DNA of 64,000 bases from SZUA-584 sp040768905 (GCA_040768905.1 JAXGMA010000001.1:1674001-1738000), one strand, 5' to 3'. Positions 41,610-51,130 are shown, counted from the first letter of the stretch. The notes: generated by a model not told the origin, from the sequence alone. Program-made: numbers and translations.

Positions 41610-42539
41610 ATGGTATTGTTATCAGTTCCAAAAAAGCAAGACGGCCGGGAGCTTTTTGATGTGCTGATAGACATATATGCCGACTTTCCGCTAAAAGCGA
41701 TAAAGCATTGTTTCAAGCGCCTTCTCATCACACTTAACGGCGAAGACTCTTATGGCGATGACATCGTGCATGAAGGTGATGAAGTCAGGATATTTGCTCC
41801 TCCTGATGTGGTGGGGATTGACCTTGAGCCAAAGATCGTATACCAGGATGAAAACATCATTATTGCGGACAAACCGGCGGGTTTGCCGTCTGCTTCACAA
41901 AAAGATGAGCCCAGTGTGATACAATTCATAGAAAAGCATATGAAAAAACGCGGGGAATACCACATCGAGGCGCTGATGCTGCCTTATCTTGTCTATTCTC
42001 TTGACGATTATGTCAGCGGCCTGTTGCTGATTGCCAAGCATGAGGAAGCCTACCTTTTTTTCATTGAGGCCTTGGCGCAGCGGCGCATATCCCGCTATTA
42101 CATCTGCCCGGTAAAAGGACAGGCCAAAGAACAAGATGAGCTTCTCGGATATCATTTGCGTGACAAAGCCGGCAAACGTGTTATGATCTCAGACGGATTT
42201 AAGAAGGGCTACAAGCCTATTGTCACAAGATACAAAAAACTTGCCCAAAGCGATGAGGTGTCGCTGCTTTGTGTACGGCCGGTCACAGGCATGCTGCATC
42301 AGGTGCGTGCGCATTTGAGCTTTTGCGGGCTGCCCGTATTGGGCGACAGCGTTTACGGCAACAAGCGGTTCAACGCACGCTGCGGCGCAGAGTACATCTG
42401 CCTTTGGCTCGAAACCATGACCTTTGAAGTGGGAACCGGACACGGTTATGATTATATAAACGGAAAGCGTTTTGACTCAAATACCCAGAGTTTTCCGAAA
42501 ATCGTCTATGATCAGGCTTTGATGGATATCTTCGATTGA
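41610..42539 (+). CDS. RluA-family pseudouridine synthase-like protein with degenerate active site
   Basis: 309 residues from ATG 41610, behind AAGGAGA. The N-terminus (about 1-70) resembles a ubiquitin- or S4-like module ending GDEVRIFAPP. The catalytic domain has IVYQDENIIIADKPAGLPS and TGMLHQVRAHLSFCGLPVLGDSVYG. In place of the usual HRLDRxTSG the active-site loop reads YSLDDYVSGLLLIAK: the His-Arg is lost but an Asp is kept. It may be a diverged synthase or a non-catalytic RNA-binding protein. A promoter (TTGACT-17-TACTAT) lies just upstream. Confidence 0.78.
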   Translation: MVLLSVPKKQDGRELFDVLIDIYADFPLKAIKHCFKRLLITLNGEDSYGDDIVHEGDEVRIFAPPDVVGIDLEPKIVYQDENIIIADKPAGLPSASQKDEPSVIQFIEKHMKKRGEYHIEALMLPYLVYSLDDYVSGLLLIAKHEEAYLFFIEALAQRRISRYYICPVKGQAKEQDELLGYHLRDKAGKRVMISDGFKKGYKPIVTRYKKLAQSDEVSLLCVRPVTGMLHQVRAHLSFCGLPVLGDSVYGNKRFNARCGAEYICLWLETMTFEVGTGHGYDYINGKRFDSNTQSFPKIVYDQALMDIFD

Positions 42540-42956
42540 CCCTGCGGCACCAAGCGCTGATACATCTTCCCGATTCATGTCAAATCTTACTTAATCCTTA
42601 TATATTTCTATATTAATAGAAAAACCCGAATTATTTTTAAAAATTTGCATATTTTGAACACTTTTTTTGTCGAAACACTATACAATTTTTATCATCTATG
42701 TGATATTATTAATAAAATAATATAAAGTAATGATATTTTTGCTCTCTGTCGATTCCTGTACAGCTTTTTGTATAATTGTACTCAAAAATGATAAAGCGTG
42801 ATCAATAGAGAGCTATGGATAAAGCGGCATCAATCAATACGGATTCAAGTCAAGCCTAAAGAGCCAGCGTTTCCTAAAAGTTTGGAATTCCAGCGGCCTT
42901 AAAAAAAGGTGATTCCGTCTTGTAGCAGCATATCTTTTTGTATCGGGGGTAATCAA
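42540..42956. promoter_or_regulatory. AT-rich regulatory region with Spo0A-like box
   Basis: 417 bases without a gene. TTGTCGAA at 42667-42674 matches the Spo0A recognition core TGTCGAA, and a TATACAAT-like -10 follows within ten bases. A second TATAAT lies near 42770, closer to the next gene. The region probably carries two promoters, one of them under Spo0A control (inference). Confidence 0.45.
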
Positions 42957-43211
42957 TTGAACCAGTCAAAAAAGCATGGCCATGCAAATGTTTTTCGCTG
43001 CGAAAGGCATGATTCCCGGAAAAACGAGCTTCAATCCAAGTTTAGAAAAGAAAAGAAAAAACTTGAGGATCTGGTCGCAGCGCATTTTGCGAGCGGCACC
43101 CCTAATCTTGGCTCTGATGTGAACATTCTTAATCAGAGCGTGGTTATTGACAGGCTCATCGTGGATAAAATGAAACTCGAAGAGCTCTGTGCAAGATATA
43201 AAGCACGTTAA
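42957..43211 (+). CDS. Spo0E-like small protein (84 residues)
   Basis: The start is TTG 42957, seven bases after GGGG, a layout repeated before the next gene (GGGGTAATTGAT). The core KNELQSKFRKEKKKLEDLVAAHFASG...DVNILNQSVVIDRLIVDKMK has the two-helix pattern of Spo0E-type phosphatases with NQSVVIDRLI in place of SQELDxLI. An N-terminal basic extension of about 25 residues is unusual. It is 87 bases upstream of a PAS-PP2C phosphatase, and both follow the Spo0A-like box. Confidence 0.5.
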   Translation: MNQSKKHGHANVFRCERHDSRKNELQSKFRKEKKKLEDLVAAHFASGTPNLGSDVNILNQSVVIDRLIVDKMKLEELCARYKAR

Positions 43212-43298
43212 GCCATCAGGATGTCACTGGAGTGAATGAAGGTGATGCTGGCTGGGTTTCGTGCAGATTTATTTTATTTATAATCAGGGGTAATTGAT

Positions 43299-44384
43299 AT
43301 GTTGGACGTATTGGAGTTTTGTTCAAGTACTTTTTCGTTGGCTGTGCTTGATGAGCTGCCGGATATGGTACGCGTTATCGATGAAAGCGGCCGTATCCTT
43401 TATGCCAACGCAGCTTTAAGAGAAAGGTTCAATGAAACTACAGGCATAAAGTGTGATAAGATGCCCGGTGCGACCATGGCTTGCGAAAATTGCATCGCAC
43501 AAAGATGTATAAGGAACGGGCGCAGGTACAACACCATCTCAGAGGTGCGCGGACGGATATACTCAGTGAGTGCCGGGCCTGTGGAATTTGAAAACAACCT
43601 TTATGCGCTCGAGATATATACAGACATCACAAAAGAACAAAGATTAAAAGAAAAACTGATAGCCAACAATTCGCGCATGATGAAGGATCTGGAAATCGCG
43701 CGAAGCCTTCAGCTTTCAATTTTACGCCACACACTTCCCGACATCAAGGGATACCGGTTTGCTGCCGAGTTTCTGCCTTGCGAGGCGCTCGGTGGCGATA
43801 TGTATGATTGTTTCCTCGCGCGCGACGGGCGTATCATCATGTACATAGCAGATGTGTCCGGTCATGGCGTGATGCCCGCGATGCTTACAGTGTACCTGCG
43901 TCAGGAGATGTTTGCGCAGTGCAAGACGCCTCATGTGTCAGCCAGTCAGGTATTGAGCAACATACAGTCTTCTTTTGAGGAGCTCAACACCGAAGAAAGC
44001 ATCTATATCACCATATTCCTTGCGGCTCTCGACCCGCAGACAGGCACGTTTACATGTGCCAACGCGGGACACAGCGTTCCGCCTCTGATTGCGGGCAACG
44101 GCCAAGTCCGTGAGATCATGCTTCCGGGCACACCGATCTGCCGTTGGGCTGAAAACGCTCGAAGAGATGAATATAAGGCCAGCTTGAAAAAAGGAGACAG
44201 GCTGTTTTTATACACCGACGGACTTGACGGCATTCACACACAAGCCCCGAGCGACGATCTGAACCTGATACTTAAAAACGAGGCGCTTAACGGCAAAACC
44301 CTTTTGGCGGAGATCAAAAAGAAGTTCACGCAGCTGCGTGCCGATGATGTCACCATGCTGCTTTGCGAACGCGACCGCGATTAA
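43299..44384 (+). CDS. PAS domain-SpoIIE/RsbU-type PP2C serine phosphatase
   Basis: 361 residues with no membrane segment. Residues about 15-120 are a PAS sensor (DELPDMVRVIDESGRILYANAALRERF) with a cluster of cysteines (CDKMPGATMACENCIAQRC), which may bind a metal or sense redox. Residues about 140-355 are a SpoIIE-type PPM phosphatase: ARSLQLSILR, EALGGDMYDCF, YIADVSGHGVMPAM with the metal Asp, and FTCANAGHSVPPLI and LYTDGLDGI. Such enzymes dephosphorylate anti-anti-sigma factors in partner-switching pathways. No STAS or RsbW-type partner gene is in the window. Confidence 0.88.
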   Translation: MLDVLEFCSSTFSLAVLDELPDMVRVIDESGRILYANAALRERFNETTGIKCDKMPGATMACENCIAQRCIRNGRRYNTISEVRGRIYSVSAGPVEFENNLYALEIYTDITKEQRLKEKLIANNSRMMKDLEIARSLQLSILRHTLPDIKGYRFAAEFLPCEALGGDMYDCFLARDGRIIMYIADVSGHGVMPAMLTVYLRQEMFAQCKTPHVSASQVLSNIQSSFEELNTEESIYITIFLAALDPQTGTFTCANAGHSVPPLIAGNGQVREIMLPGTPICRWAENARRDEYKASLKKGDRLFLYTDGLDGIHTQAPSDDLNLILKNEALNGKTLLAEIKKKFTQLRADDVTMLLCERDRD

Positions 44385-44390
44385 TAAGCG

Positions 44391-45551
44391 CTATTCATAA
44401 CGCAGCGCGTCAATAGGCCTTAATTTCGCGGCCTTGGCAGCCGGATATATGCCGAAGACGATACCCACGAACACAGAAAATCCCAGCGCCAGCACCACAG
44501 TGCCAGCCGACATAGGCATGCCTATTTCCATGGCTGTGCTTATGACATTCAATCCAATGTAGCTGAGCCCGATCCCGATAAGCCCTCCCGCAAGCGAAAG
44601 CACAACAGCCTCGATCAGAAACTGCAAGAGTATGTCGGTTTTCTGCGCCCCGATGGCTTTGCGTATACCGATTTCACGGGTGCGTTCCGTCACGGATACA
44701 AGCATGATGTTCATGATGCCTATTCCGCCCACCAACAGCGATATAGCGGCAATGCCTGAAAGCAGTATCGTCATCACGCTCATCACCTCGTTCATCACGC
44801 TGATGATCACACGCTGGTTAATGATCGAATAGCCCGAATCTTCTCCCGTTTCGCGTATCAGAAAGTTTTCCGTTGCGGTTTGCGCAGCATCCACATCATC
44901 GGGCGTCAAAGCAGATACGAAAAGCGTATCAAATTCTTTTTCAGCAAATAGCCGCTGTGCAATTGTGAGCGGGATCAACACGGTGTTGTCTTTGTTTGCG
45001 AGCATGGTGGCCGATTCCTCAAGAAGCCCGACCACTGTAAATCTATAGCCGTTTATCTCGAATGTGTTGCCGATGCAGTTTTCAGTACCAAACAGATCTT
45101 TGGCTGCGTCGATCCCCACTACAGCATTGTATGTACGCGCCTGCACATCCATATCACCGATAAAGCGCCCCTCTTTGATGACCTGGCCTGTTATATACTG
45201 ATAGCTGCGCGTCACACCCTCAACCCTGTATGTGTCGCTTTCAACACCTGCAGAGATATTGGCGTTTCTCGAAATGATACCGGCAACACCGTAAATCGAC
45301 GCATCCTGCTCTAAACGGCCAAGATCATCAAGTGTCAAGTATGAAGCGCGCGCCGGCATCTGCACCTGAAGCAGATTGGAACCCAAGCTTTCGATCTGTC
45401 CGGTGATCTCGCCCGTGGCGCCCTGCACGACGGAAATAAGCAGCGTGACAGCGACCACGCCGATGATGATGCCAAGCATCGTCAAAAACGAACGCGCTTT
45501 GTTTCCGCGCAGCGCCATAAACGCCATTTTCACAGCCTGTGAGAACTTCAT
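44391..45551 (-). CDS. ABC transporter permease, MacB/FtsX type
   Basis: 386 residues: an N-terminal membrane segment (MLGIIIGVVAVTLLISV), a large extracytoplasmic domain (about 45-260), then three C-terminal membrane segments with NIMLVSVTERTREIGIRKAIGAQKTDILLQFLIEAVVLSLAGG. That last region is the hallmark of MacB-type permeases that work by mechanotransmission. It is the third gene of an adaptor-ATPase-permease operon and overlaps the ATPase gene by four bases. The substrate, perhaps a peptide or antimicrobial, cannot be predicted. Confidence 0.93.
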   Translation of the reverse strand: MKFSQAVKMAFMALRGNKARSFLTMLGIIIGVVAVTLLISVVQGATGEITGQIESLGSNLLQVQMPARASYLTLDDLGRLEQDASIYGVAGIISRNANISAGVESDTYRVEGVTRSYQYITGQVIKEGRFIGDMDVQARTYNAVVGIDAAKDLFGTENCIGNTFEINGYRFTVVGLLEESATMLANKDNTVLIPLTIAQRLFAEKEFDTLFVSALTPDDVDAAQTATENFLIRETGEDSGYSIINQRVIISVMNEVMSVMTILLSGIAAISLLVGGIGIMNIMLVSVTERTREIGIRKAIGAQKTDILLQFLIEAVVLSLAGGLIGIGLSYIGLNVISTAMEIGMPMSAGTVVLALGFSVFVGIVFGIYPAAKAAKLRPIDALRYE

Positions 45552-46237
45552 GCGTTAGCCACCTCCTGCACGGTGTCGCGTTCTATCCTGCCGTCTCGCA
45601 TATGCAGGCGGCGCCCGGCCATATCTGCGATGCCCTGGTCATGTGTGATCACCATGATACCTCTGCCTTCTTTGTGCAGGCTTAACAGCAGATTCATGAT
45701 TTCACGGCCCGAGCGCGAGTCAAGGTTGCCTGTGGGTTCATCGGCAAGTATCAGCGTGGGCTGTGTGGACAGTGCGCGCGCTATCGCCACGCGCTGCTGC
45801 TGGCCGCCTGACAGTTCAGAAGGGCGGTGAGACATCCTGTCTGAAAGCCCCACCTTGACAAGCGCGTCTTTTGTGCGCATCTTGCGTTCTGTATACGAAA
45901 GCCCTTGGTAGATCAGAGGCAGTTCAACATTTTGATACGCTGTCAATTTGCTTAAAAGATTAAACTGCTGAAATATAAAACCTATTTCCCTGTTTCGTAT
46001 CTCCCCCAGCTGGCGCTGCGTGTAATCACCTATCAGCCGTCCGTTGAGATAGTATTCGCCCTCATCGGCAAGATCAAGGCAGCCGATAATATTCATAAGC
46101 GTGGATTTGCCGCTTCCCGACGGCCCTATCACCGCGACGAATTCTCCTTCTGCGACGCTCAATGTCACATTGTCGATCGCATCCACCTTGGCAGCGCCCA
46201 TTTGATACGTTTTTCTTATGTTGATAAGCTCTATCAT
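45548..46237 (-). CDS. ABC transporter ATP-binding protein, MacB/LolD type
   Basis: 229 residues from ATG 46237, which overlaps the adaptor stop in ATGA. Walker A GPSGSGKST, Q-loop IFQQFNLL, signature LSGGQQQRVAIARAL, Walker B LILADEPTGNLD and the H-loop ITHDQ are all intact. It energises the permease encoded downstream. Confidence 0.96.
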   Translation of the reverse strand: MIELINIRKTYQMGAAKVDAIDNVTLSVAEGEFVAVIGPSGSGKSTLMNIIGCLDLADEGEYYLNGRLIGDYTQRQLGEIRNREIGFIFQQFNLLSKLTAYQNVELPLIYQGLSYTERKMRTKDALVKVGLSDRMSHRPSELSGGQQQRVAIARALSTQPTLILADEPTGNLDSRSGREIMNLLLSLHKEGRGIMVITHDQGIADMAGRRLHMRDGRIERDTVQEVANA

Positions 46238-47757
46238 TGGCGTATTCCCTGCCGACTGCTTTCGGGGCGGAAATTCCACATTTGCTGCATATTGCTGATC
46301 CTGACCTGCGGCACAGCCACACGGTCTCCTTCTTCGAGCCCTTCAACGATCTCGATAAGGACACCGTCGGTAATACCTGTTTCCACCTTGTGCGTAGCCG
46401 GCGTGGCATCAAGCGTCTCGTCGATATCACCTTCAAGAACGACGAATCTCTCGCCTCCGACGATCTGTATCGCTTCGATGGGAATTAAAAGCGCGTTTTC
46501 GGCACGCCGGGAAACGATCTGCACGTCAGCACTCATGCCGAGCATCACTTCAGGCACATCGTCGAGCACAAGCGTGACGGTATAACTCGTCACATTGTTC
46601 TGTGAAACGCCGATCGGGTTGATTTTAACGATTTGCGCGCCGTAGTCCTTTCCGGGGAGCGCGTCAAAGCTCACAGATGCAAGCCCGTCAGCTTCGATGT
46701 GGGCAATGTCAAGCTCATCGATGTCGACATCGATCTTGACCTTTTCCTTGCTTTGAAGGGTAAAAAGCGCGCTTCCTTCTTGAACTGTTTGATTTTTTGT
46801 CAGATTTAGCCCTGATATTACGCCGTCCGTTCCGGCACGGACATTGAGCGCTTCCATATCTTCGAGGACAGCATCTAGATCGGCCTTGATGCTTTGACGC
46901 TGGTCGATATGCGTGTAAAGTGCTGGCGAGAGAATTTCACCCTTTAAACTGAAAATCCGGCTCCCGCGCGAGACGCTGCTGCCCTCTTGCCTGTGAATCC
47001 TGTCGATCGTACCGCCGCGCGCCGTCACCATCACCGGGTTTGCCAATTCCGCGCTGCCGCTCCCATACACAGCGCCTTGCTCATCTGAAACCACAGCCTC
47101 GCCGCCCAGTACAAATCCGTTGTCAGCGAAACGCAAAACCGCCTTGCCTTGCGCAGTGCTTATCACTGTTGCGCTCGCGCTTTTGTTGTCCACGGTCACC
47201 GTGGCTTTGTCTCCGGGCTTTAAGGTGCGCGTATTTTCTATGGAGACCTCCATCAAGCCGTCCGGGCTGATCACAGCCAACGCGCCATAGCGTTCCATCA
47301 CTGCATCAACACTGTCTCCCGCTTTACCGAACACGGCTTTTACAGTCCCTTTTATCGGAGAATAGACTGTTTTACTGCCCTGTGTGCTGCGCATCATCGC
47401 TATCGCGGCATCGGCTTCGTCTAGCTGTGTCTGCAAAGCATCCCGCTGACTTGCCAGCGTGCTGCTTTCAAAGACAGCGATGATATCATCTGCCCGAACA
47501 GTATCACCGTCTTCAGCGAACGTCTCTCGTACTGTACCTGCAAAACCGGCATACACAGTGTTATCGTTCATGGGCTGTACTGTCCCGACACCTTTAACCT
47601 TGACTTCTATGCTGCCGCGTTGCACTTCTGTGATGGCATATGTGGTTTTGCCCACTTGTTCAAGCTGCGCACGCATTTGGAAATAACCCACAATACCAAG
47701 TGCCACAATAACAGCGACGATGCTTAAAATAATGATCTTTTTCTTCTTGTTTTTCAT
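46234..47757 (-). CDS. HlyD/MacA-type adaptor of the ABC exporter
   Basis: 507 residues with an N-terminal membrane anchor (about 7-25), a lipoyl/barrel-sandwich half (NTVYAGFAGTVRETFAEDGDTVRADDIIAVF), a short helical hairpin, a second lipoyl half (AGTDGVISGLNLTKNQTVQEGSALFTL) and beta-barrel and membrane-proximal domains. The middle contains an extra barrel-like insert (about 170-280) compared with a typical MacA. First gene of the exporter operon. In a monoderm cell it would link the permease to the wall rather than to an outer-membrane channel. Confidence 0.88.
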   Translation of the reverse strand: MKNKKKKIIILSIVAVIVALGIVGYFQMRAQLEQVGKTTYAITEVQRGSIEVKVKGVGTVQPMNDNTVYAGFAGTVRETFAEDGDTVRADDIIAVFESSTLASQRDALQTQLDEADAAIAMMRSTQGSKTVYSPIKGTVKAVFGKAGDSVDAVMERYGALAVISPDGLMEVSIENTRTLKPGDKATVTVDNKSASATVISTAQGKAVLRFADNGFVLGGEAVVSDEQGAVYGSGSAELANPVMVTARGGTIDRIHRQEGSSVSRGSRIFSLKGEILSPALYTHIDQRQSIKADLDAVLEDMEALNVRAGTDGVISGLNLTKNQTVQEGSALFTLQSKEKVKIDVDIDELDIAHIEADGLASVSFDALPGKDYGAQIVKINPIGVSQNNVTSYTVTLVLDDVPEVMLGMSADVQIVSRRAENALLIPIEAIQIVGGERFVVLEGDIDETLDATPATHKVETGITDGVLIEIVEGLEEGDRVAVPQVRISNMQQMWNFRPESSRQGIRQ

Positions 47758-47926
47758 GGGCCCTCCCGAAAATGTTCAGCAATGCAACAACGCGCATTTT
47801 TCATATAGGCTATTCTACCAATTTCTAAAGCAAACAAACAATTTTTATTATAAGGCTTTACAAAATATTCACATCGGTGCAAGCGAAGGCGCGCATCACT
47901 TACCTTAATGTATGCGATGCAAAGAC

Positions 47927-49276
47927 TTAAATCAGTATCTCAAGCGCTTCAAAAACATGGCGTACGCCAAAAACTTCGATACCTTTTAGTGCTTTCATGC
48001 CGCTCAGGTTTGATTTTGGCACCACAGCCTTTTTAAAGCCCATTTTGACACATTCATGAAGCCTCTTTTCCACTTGTCCGACGGCGCGCACTTCGCCGGT
48101 CAGCCCTACTTCGCCCATAGCCACCGCATCGCTGACCGCGGCATCCCGAAAACTCGAAACGATGCTCACAGCCATAGCGAGATCCGCTGCCGGCTGAAAA
48201 ACCTTTATCCCTCCGGCTACATTGAGAAAAACATCCTGCGTACCAAGCTTTAGGCCCATGCGCTTTTCGAGTACGGCCACCATAAGCGCCATGCGGTTAT
48301 AGTCAAGCCCGGTGGCCATGCGCCGCGGCATTTGAAAAGACGTCGGGCTTACAAGCGCCTGTATCTCGAGGAGCACCGGCCTTGTTCCCTCTATCGCAGG
48401 ATAGACGCAGGAGCCCGGGGCATCGCCTGAGCGTTCTCCGAGCAGCAGCCCCGAAGGGTTTTCCACTTCGTGCATGCCATTTTCGCTCATATCAAAAACG
48501 CCTATCTCATTTGTTGACCCGAATCGGTTTTTCACCGCACGCAGTATCCGAAAAGTGCCCTGTCTCTCTCCCTCAAAATACAGCACAGTGTCCACCATAT
48601 GTTCCACGGCGCGCGGCCCAGCGATCGCGCCTTCTTTCGTCACATGCCCGATGATGAAGACCGCCGCTCCGCTCGTTTTCGCTTCACGCGTCAACATCGC
48701 CGCACACTCTTTGATCTGGCTCAAACTGCCTGCCGCTGTCCCAAGCCTTGCTGAATACAGCGTTTGTATGGAATCCACGACCACAAAATCCGGCGAGAAC
48801 CGCTGCATGCATAAAATGCAGTTGGCTGCTTCAGTCTCCGGCAGCAGCAGTATATTGCCTCCGCTTCCAAGCCTTTGTGCGCGCAGCCTTATCTGCCGCA
48901 GTGACTCTTCCCCCGATATGTAAAGCACGCGCTTGCCTTTCTGCGCCATAGCATCGGCCACCTGCAAAAACAACGTGGATTTGCCGATACCGGGCTCCCC
49001 ACCCGCGAGCACCACCGAGCCTTCCACCACGCCGCCGCCTAAAACCCTGTCAAGCTCGCTGAATCCGGTTGAGCATCTGGCCGCTTGTGTCATCGATACG
49101 TCTTTTAAATAGACGGGCTCCGCCGTGCCAATAGTTTCATGCGCTTTATTGGCAGGAGCTGTTATCAGCTCTTCCTCCAGTGCGTTCCACGCTTTGCAAG
49201 CTGGGCACTGCCCGAGCCACTTGCCGCATTGATAGCCGCACTCCATGCAGACAAACACGGTTTTTTGCTTCGCCAC
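47927..49276 (-). CDS. radA: DNA repair protein RadA/Sms
   Basis: RecA-related helicase for branch migration in recombination. 449 residues: N-terminal zinc finger with Cys10, 13, 24 and 27; Walker A GGEPGIGKST at about 92-101; the RadA motif KNRFGSTNEIGVF; and a C-terminal Lon-protease-like domain with DVFLNVAGGIKVFQPAADLAMA and GEVGLTGEVRAVGQ. Full length. Alone on its strand here, whereas radA often neighbours clpC or disA in Bacillota. Confidence 0.96.
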   Translation of the reverse strand: MAKQKTVFVCMECGYQCGKWLGQCPACKAWNALEEELITAPANKAHETIGTAEPVYLKDVSMTQAARCSTGFSELDRVLGGGVVEGSVVLAGGEPGIGKSTLFLQVADAMAQKGKRVLYISGEESLRQIRLRAQRLGSGGNILLLPETEAANCILCMQRFSPDFVVVDSIQTLYSARLGTAAGSLSQIKECAAMLTREAKTSGAAVFIIGHVTKEGAIAGPRAVEHMVDTVLYFEGERQGTFRILRAVKNRFGSTNEIGVFDMSENGMHEVENPSGLLLGERSGDAPGSCVYPAIEGTRPVLLEIQALVSPTSFQMPRRMATGLDYNRMALMVAVLEKRMGLKLGTQDVFLNVAGGIKVFQPAADLAMAVSIVSSFRDAAVSDAVAMGEVGLTGEVRAVGQVEKRLHECVKMGFKKAVVPKSNLSGMKALKGIEVFGVRHVFEALEILI

Positions 49277-49335
49277 CTGCCGCCTCCTTTTATTTTGTCA
49301 TTTCCATTATATCTTTTTGCCTATGATTAGCAATG

Positions 49336-49364
49336 AAAAAAGCCCTGCAAATGAGGGCTTTTTA
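49336..49364. terminator. Bidirectional terminator
   Basis: AAAAAAGCCCT and AGGGCTTTTT form a stem with A and T tracts on both sides (arms 49336-49346 and 49354-49363). It terminates the calcium-binding protein gene on the minus strand. Confidence 0.85.
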
Positions 49365-49377
49365 TAAGTCTTATTAT

Positions 49378-50409
49378 CTAAACCGATAAGTCGATATGGT
49401 GGATGGTGCCGACCGTGCCGTTTTCGCGCAAGAAGATTGAACTGCTTTTCATTTCAGCGTATTGCCCGTCCGTATCTTTGATTTCGAACTGCGTGGAAAT
49501 ATCGTTCAGATAGATGGCGCCGATACCCACATCACCCAGCTTGAATAACGTCTTCTCACCGTCCTGCGTGAGAGTCAGCAGCATAAGCTGCCCGAACACC
49601 TCATCCGCCTCGTCGATCCAGCCGTTTTTGTCCGTATCGTATTTCGCTAGATCAAGAAAACCGTTGCCGCTTTCCGGCCCGAACAATTCTGAACCGTCGT
49701 TTATCATGCCGTCTGCGTTTTTATCAAACGCGAGAAAACCGCTGTTGCCCGTCGCAAACGCGATATTGTTCATAATTCCGTCGGCGTTGAGGTCAAACGC
49801 GTAGCGCGCCTGGCTCAGCGTCGGCGTGCCATTGCCGAACACAACGACAAGCGGATCGACTGTTTTTGCGGCATCGCCCATGCGCACGCTCAGATTTGTC
49901 TGCTGGTAAAACGCACGCGTCATCTCAAACTCAAGGTTGAACGATATCGTTCGCCCGTCAGCGGTCGTCACATAGCCGCCCGAGTTGAACTTGACGCTCT
50001 CCTGCTCAGAAACGATCTCCTGATACTCATAAACCAAGCCCCAGCCACTACCCTGATCCGCACCGGCCGGTTTTACAGCCAATGTGAAAGAGGACGCATC
50101 GCTGGCGTTGATCTTGGGCATCTTGACCTGAAACTTGATGCGTTTTCCTGTCAGCTGGTAGACGAAAGCTTCTAAAAGCTTGATCCGGGTATCCGTCACG
50201 TGCTCTTCATGGTTTTTTGCATCGGCAGTCAGGCAGGCTTTTTGCGCTGCAAGTGAAAAATGATCGCTGTTGATGTCAACGACATATGAGGTTTCGTGTT
50301 CTGCCTCTTGAGGCCATCCTGTCCACACTTCGAGGTTTTCAGTTTCGCTGCGTGTTTTTTTTATATTGTGAGAACTGCTTTGCTGAATGTTGTAAGCGTC
50401 AATCTTCAT
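49378..50409 (-). CDS. Protein with EF-hand-like calcium-binding repeats
   Basis: 343 residues from ATG 50409 (GGAGG upstream). No signal peptide. The C-terminal half carries several D-x-N/D-x-D-G loops: FDLNADGIMNNI, FDKNADGMINDGSELFG and YDTDKNGWIDEADEVF. The family often reads in the order ADG...GFLAFDKNADG...SGNGFLDLAKYDTDKNGWIDE...VGAIYL. The N-terminal half (KRIKFQVKMP and LEFEMTRAFYQQTNL) also belongs to this conserved family of unknown function. Calcium binding is likely; location and role are not clear. Confidence 0.75.
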   Translation of the reverse strand: MKIDAYNIQQSSSHNIKKTRSETENLEVWTGWPQEAEHETSYVVDINSDHFSLAAQKACLTADAKNHEEHVTDTRIKLLEAFVYQLTGKRIKFQVKMPKINASDASSFTLAVKPAGADQGSGWGLVYEYQEIVSEQESVKFNSGGYVTTADGRTISFNLEFEMTRAFYQQTNLSVRMGDAAKTVDPLVVVFGNGTPTLSQARYAFDLNADGIMNNIAFATGNSGFLAFDKNADGMINDGSELFGPESGNGFLDLAKYDTDKNGWIDEADEVFGQLMLLTLTQDGEKTLFKLGDVGIGAIYLNDISTQFEIKDTDGQYAEMKSSSIFLRENGTVGTIHHIDLSV

Positions 50410-50518
50410 TTTTTCGGCCTCCTTGCCAAAGAAACTGTAGACTCCTTCACATTGTTTATATCGGTATGAAAGCCTTATGGCTTTAGCAAAACTTTTTCTT
50501 ATATCATGTGTCCAGGCA

Positions 50519-50549
50519 TAAAAAAAGAGCTGTATTAAAGATACAGCTC
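50519..50549 (-). terminator. Terminator after hsp20
   Basis: Minus strand: GAGCTGTAT/ATACAGCTC (50549-50541 with 50535-50527) followed by a run of seven T. Confidence 0.9.
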
Positions 50550-50561
50550 AAAAATCAATGA

Positions 50562-50945
50562 TTACTCTATGGATATCTGCCTTTCCTCAGATGCTTTTTT
50601 GGGAAGCGTCACAGTCAGTATGCCGTTTTCATATTGCGCCGTTATGTTCTCTTCTTTGATGTCCTTGAGGAGAAAGCGTCTTCTTATGTCACCTTCAAAT
50701 CTTTCCCGCTTCAAGATCCGCACGCCCTCATTGTTGTCATCTTGTACTTTCGCACCTATGGTCAGCATTCCGTTTTCGCAGACAAGCTCAATATCTTCTT
50801 TTTTAACACCCGGCATCTCTGCTTCAACAAAAAAGGCATCTGTTGACTCTTTGACATTTGCTCTTGGCAGCTGAACCGAAATGCCGCTGTCAAAAATGCT
50901 TATCCATCTGCCGGCAGCAAGGCCGTTTTTTGGGGGTATCGTCAT
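50562..50945 (-). CDS. Hsp20/alpha-crystallin small heat shock protein
   Basis: 127-residue ATP-independent holdase chaperone. The alpha-crystallin domain spans about 28-120: ADAFFVEAEMPGVKKEDIELVCENGMLTIGAKV and RFLLKDIKEENITAQYENGILTVTLPK with the A-x-x-x-N-G-x-L motif. The C-terminal IxI-like tail (ISI) is short. GGAGG precedes ATG 50945. No CIRCE or HrcA element was recognised upstream. Confidence 0.95.
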   Translation of the reverse strand: MTIPPKNGLAAGRWISIFDSGISVQLPRANVKESTDAFFVEAEMPGVKKEDIELVCENGMLTIGAKVQDDNNEGVRILKRERFEGDIRRRFLLKDIKEENITAQYENGILTVTLPKKASEERQISIE

Positions 50946-51130
50946 TCTTGCGCCCTCCTTTTTGGTTTAGTCATTAATTTATTATACTCTATTGGTCAAC
51001 GTTAGTCAAAGTCAAATACAGTAAATATTCAGTCCTTATTTGCGAGGAGAGGCCTGCTGTCATAGCTGGTCCTAATATAAGCACAAATTTCATTTGTTTT
51101 TCGTCAGTATTCTCTTGTTACTGTGCTTAG

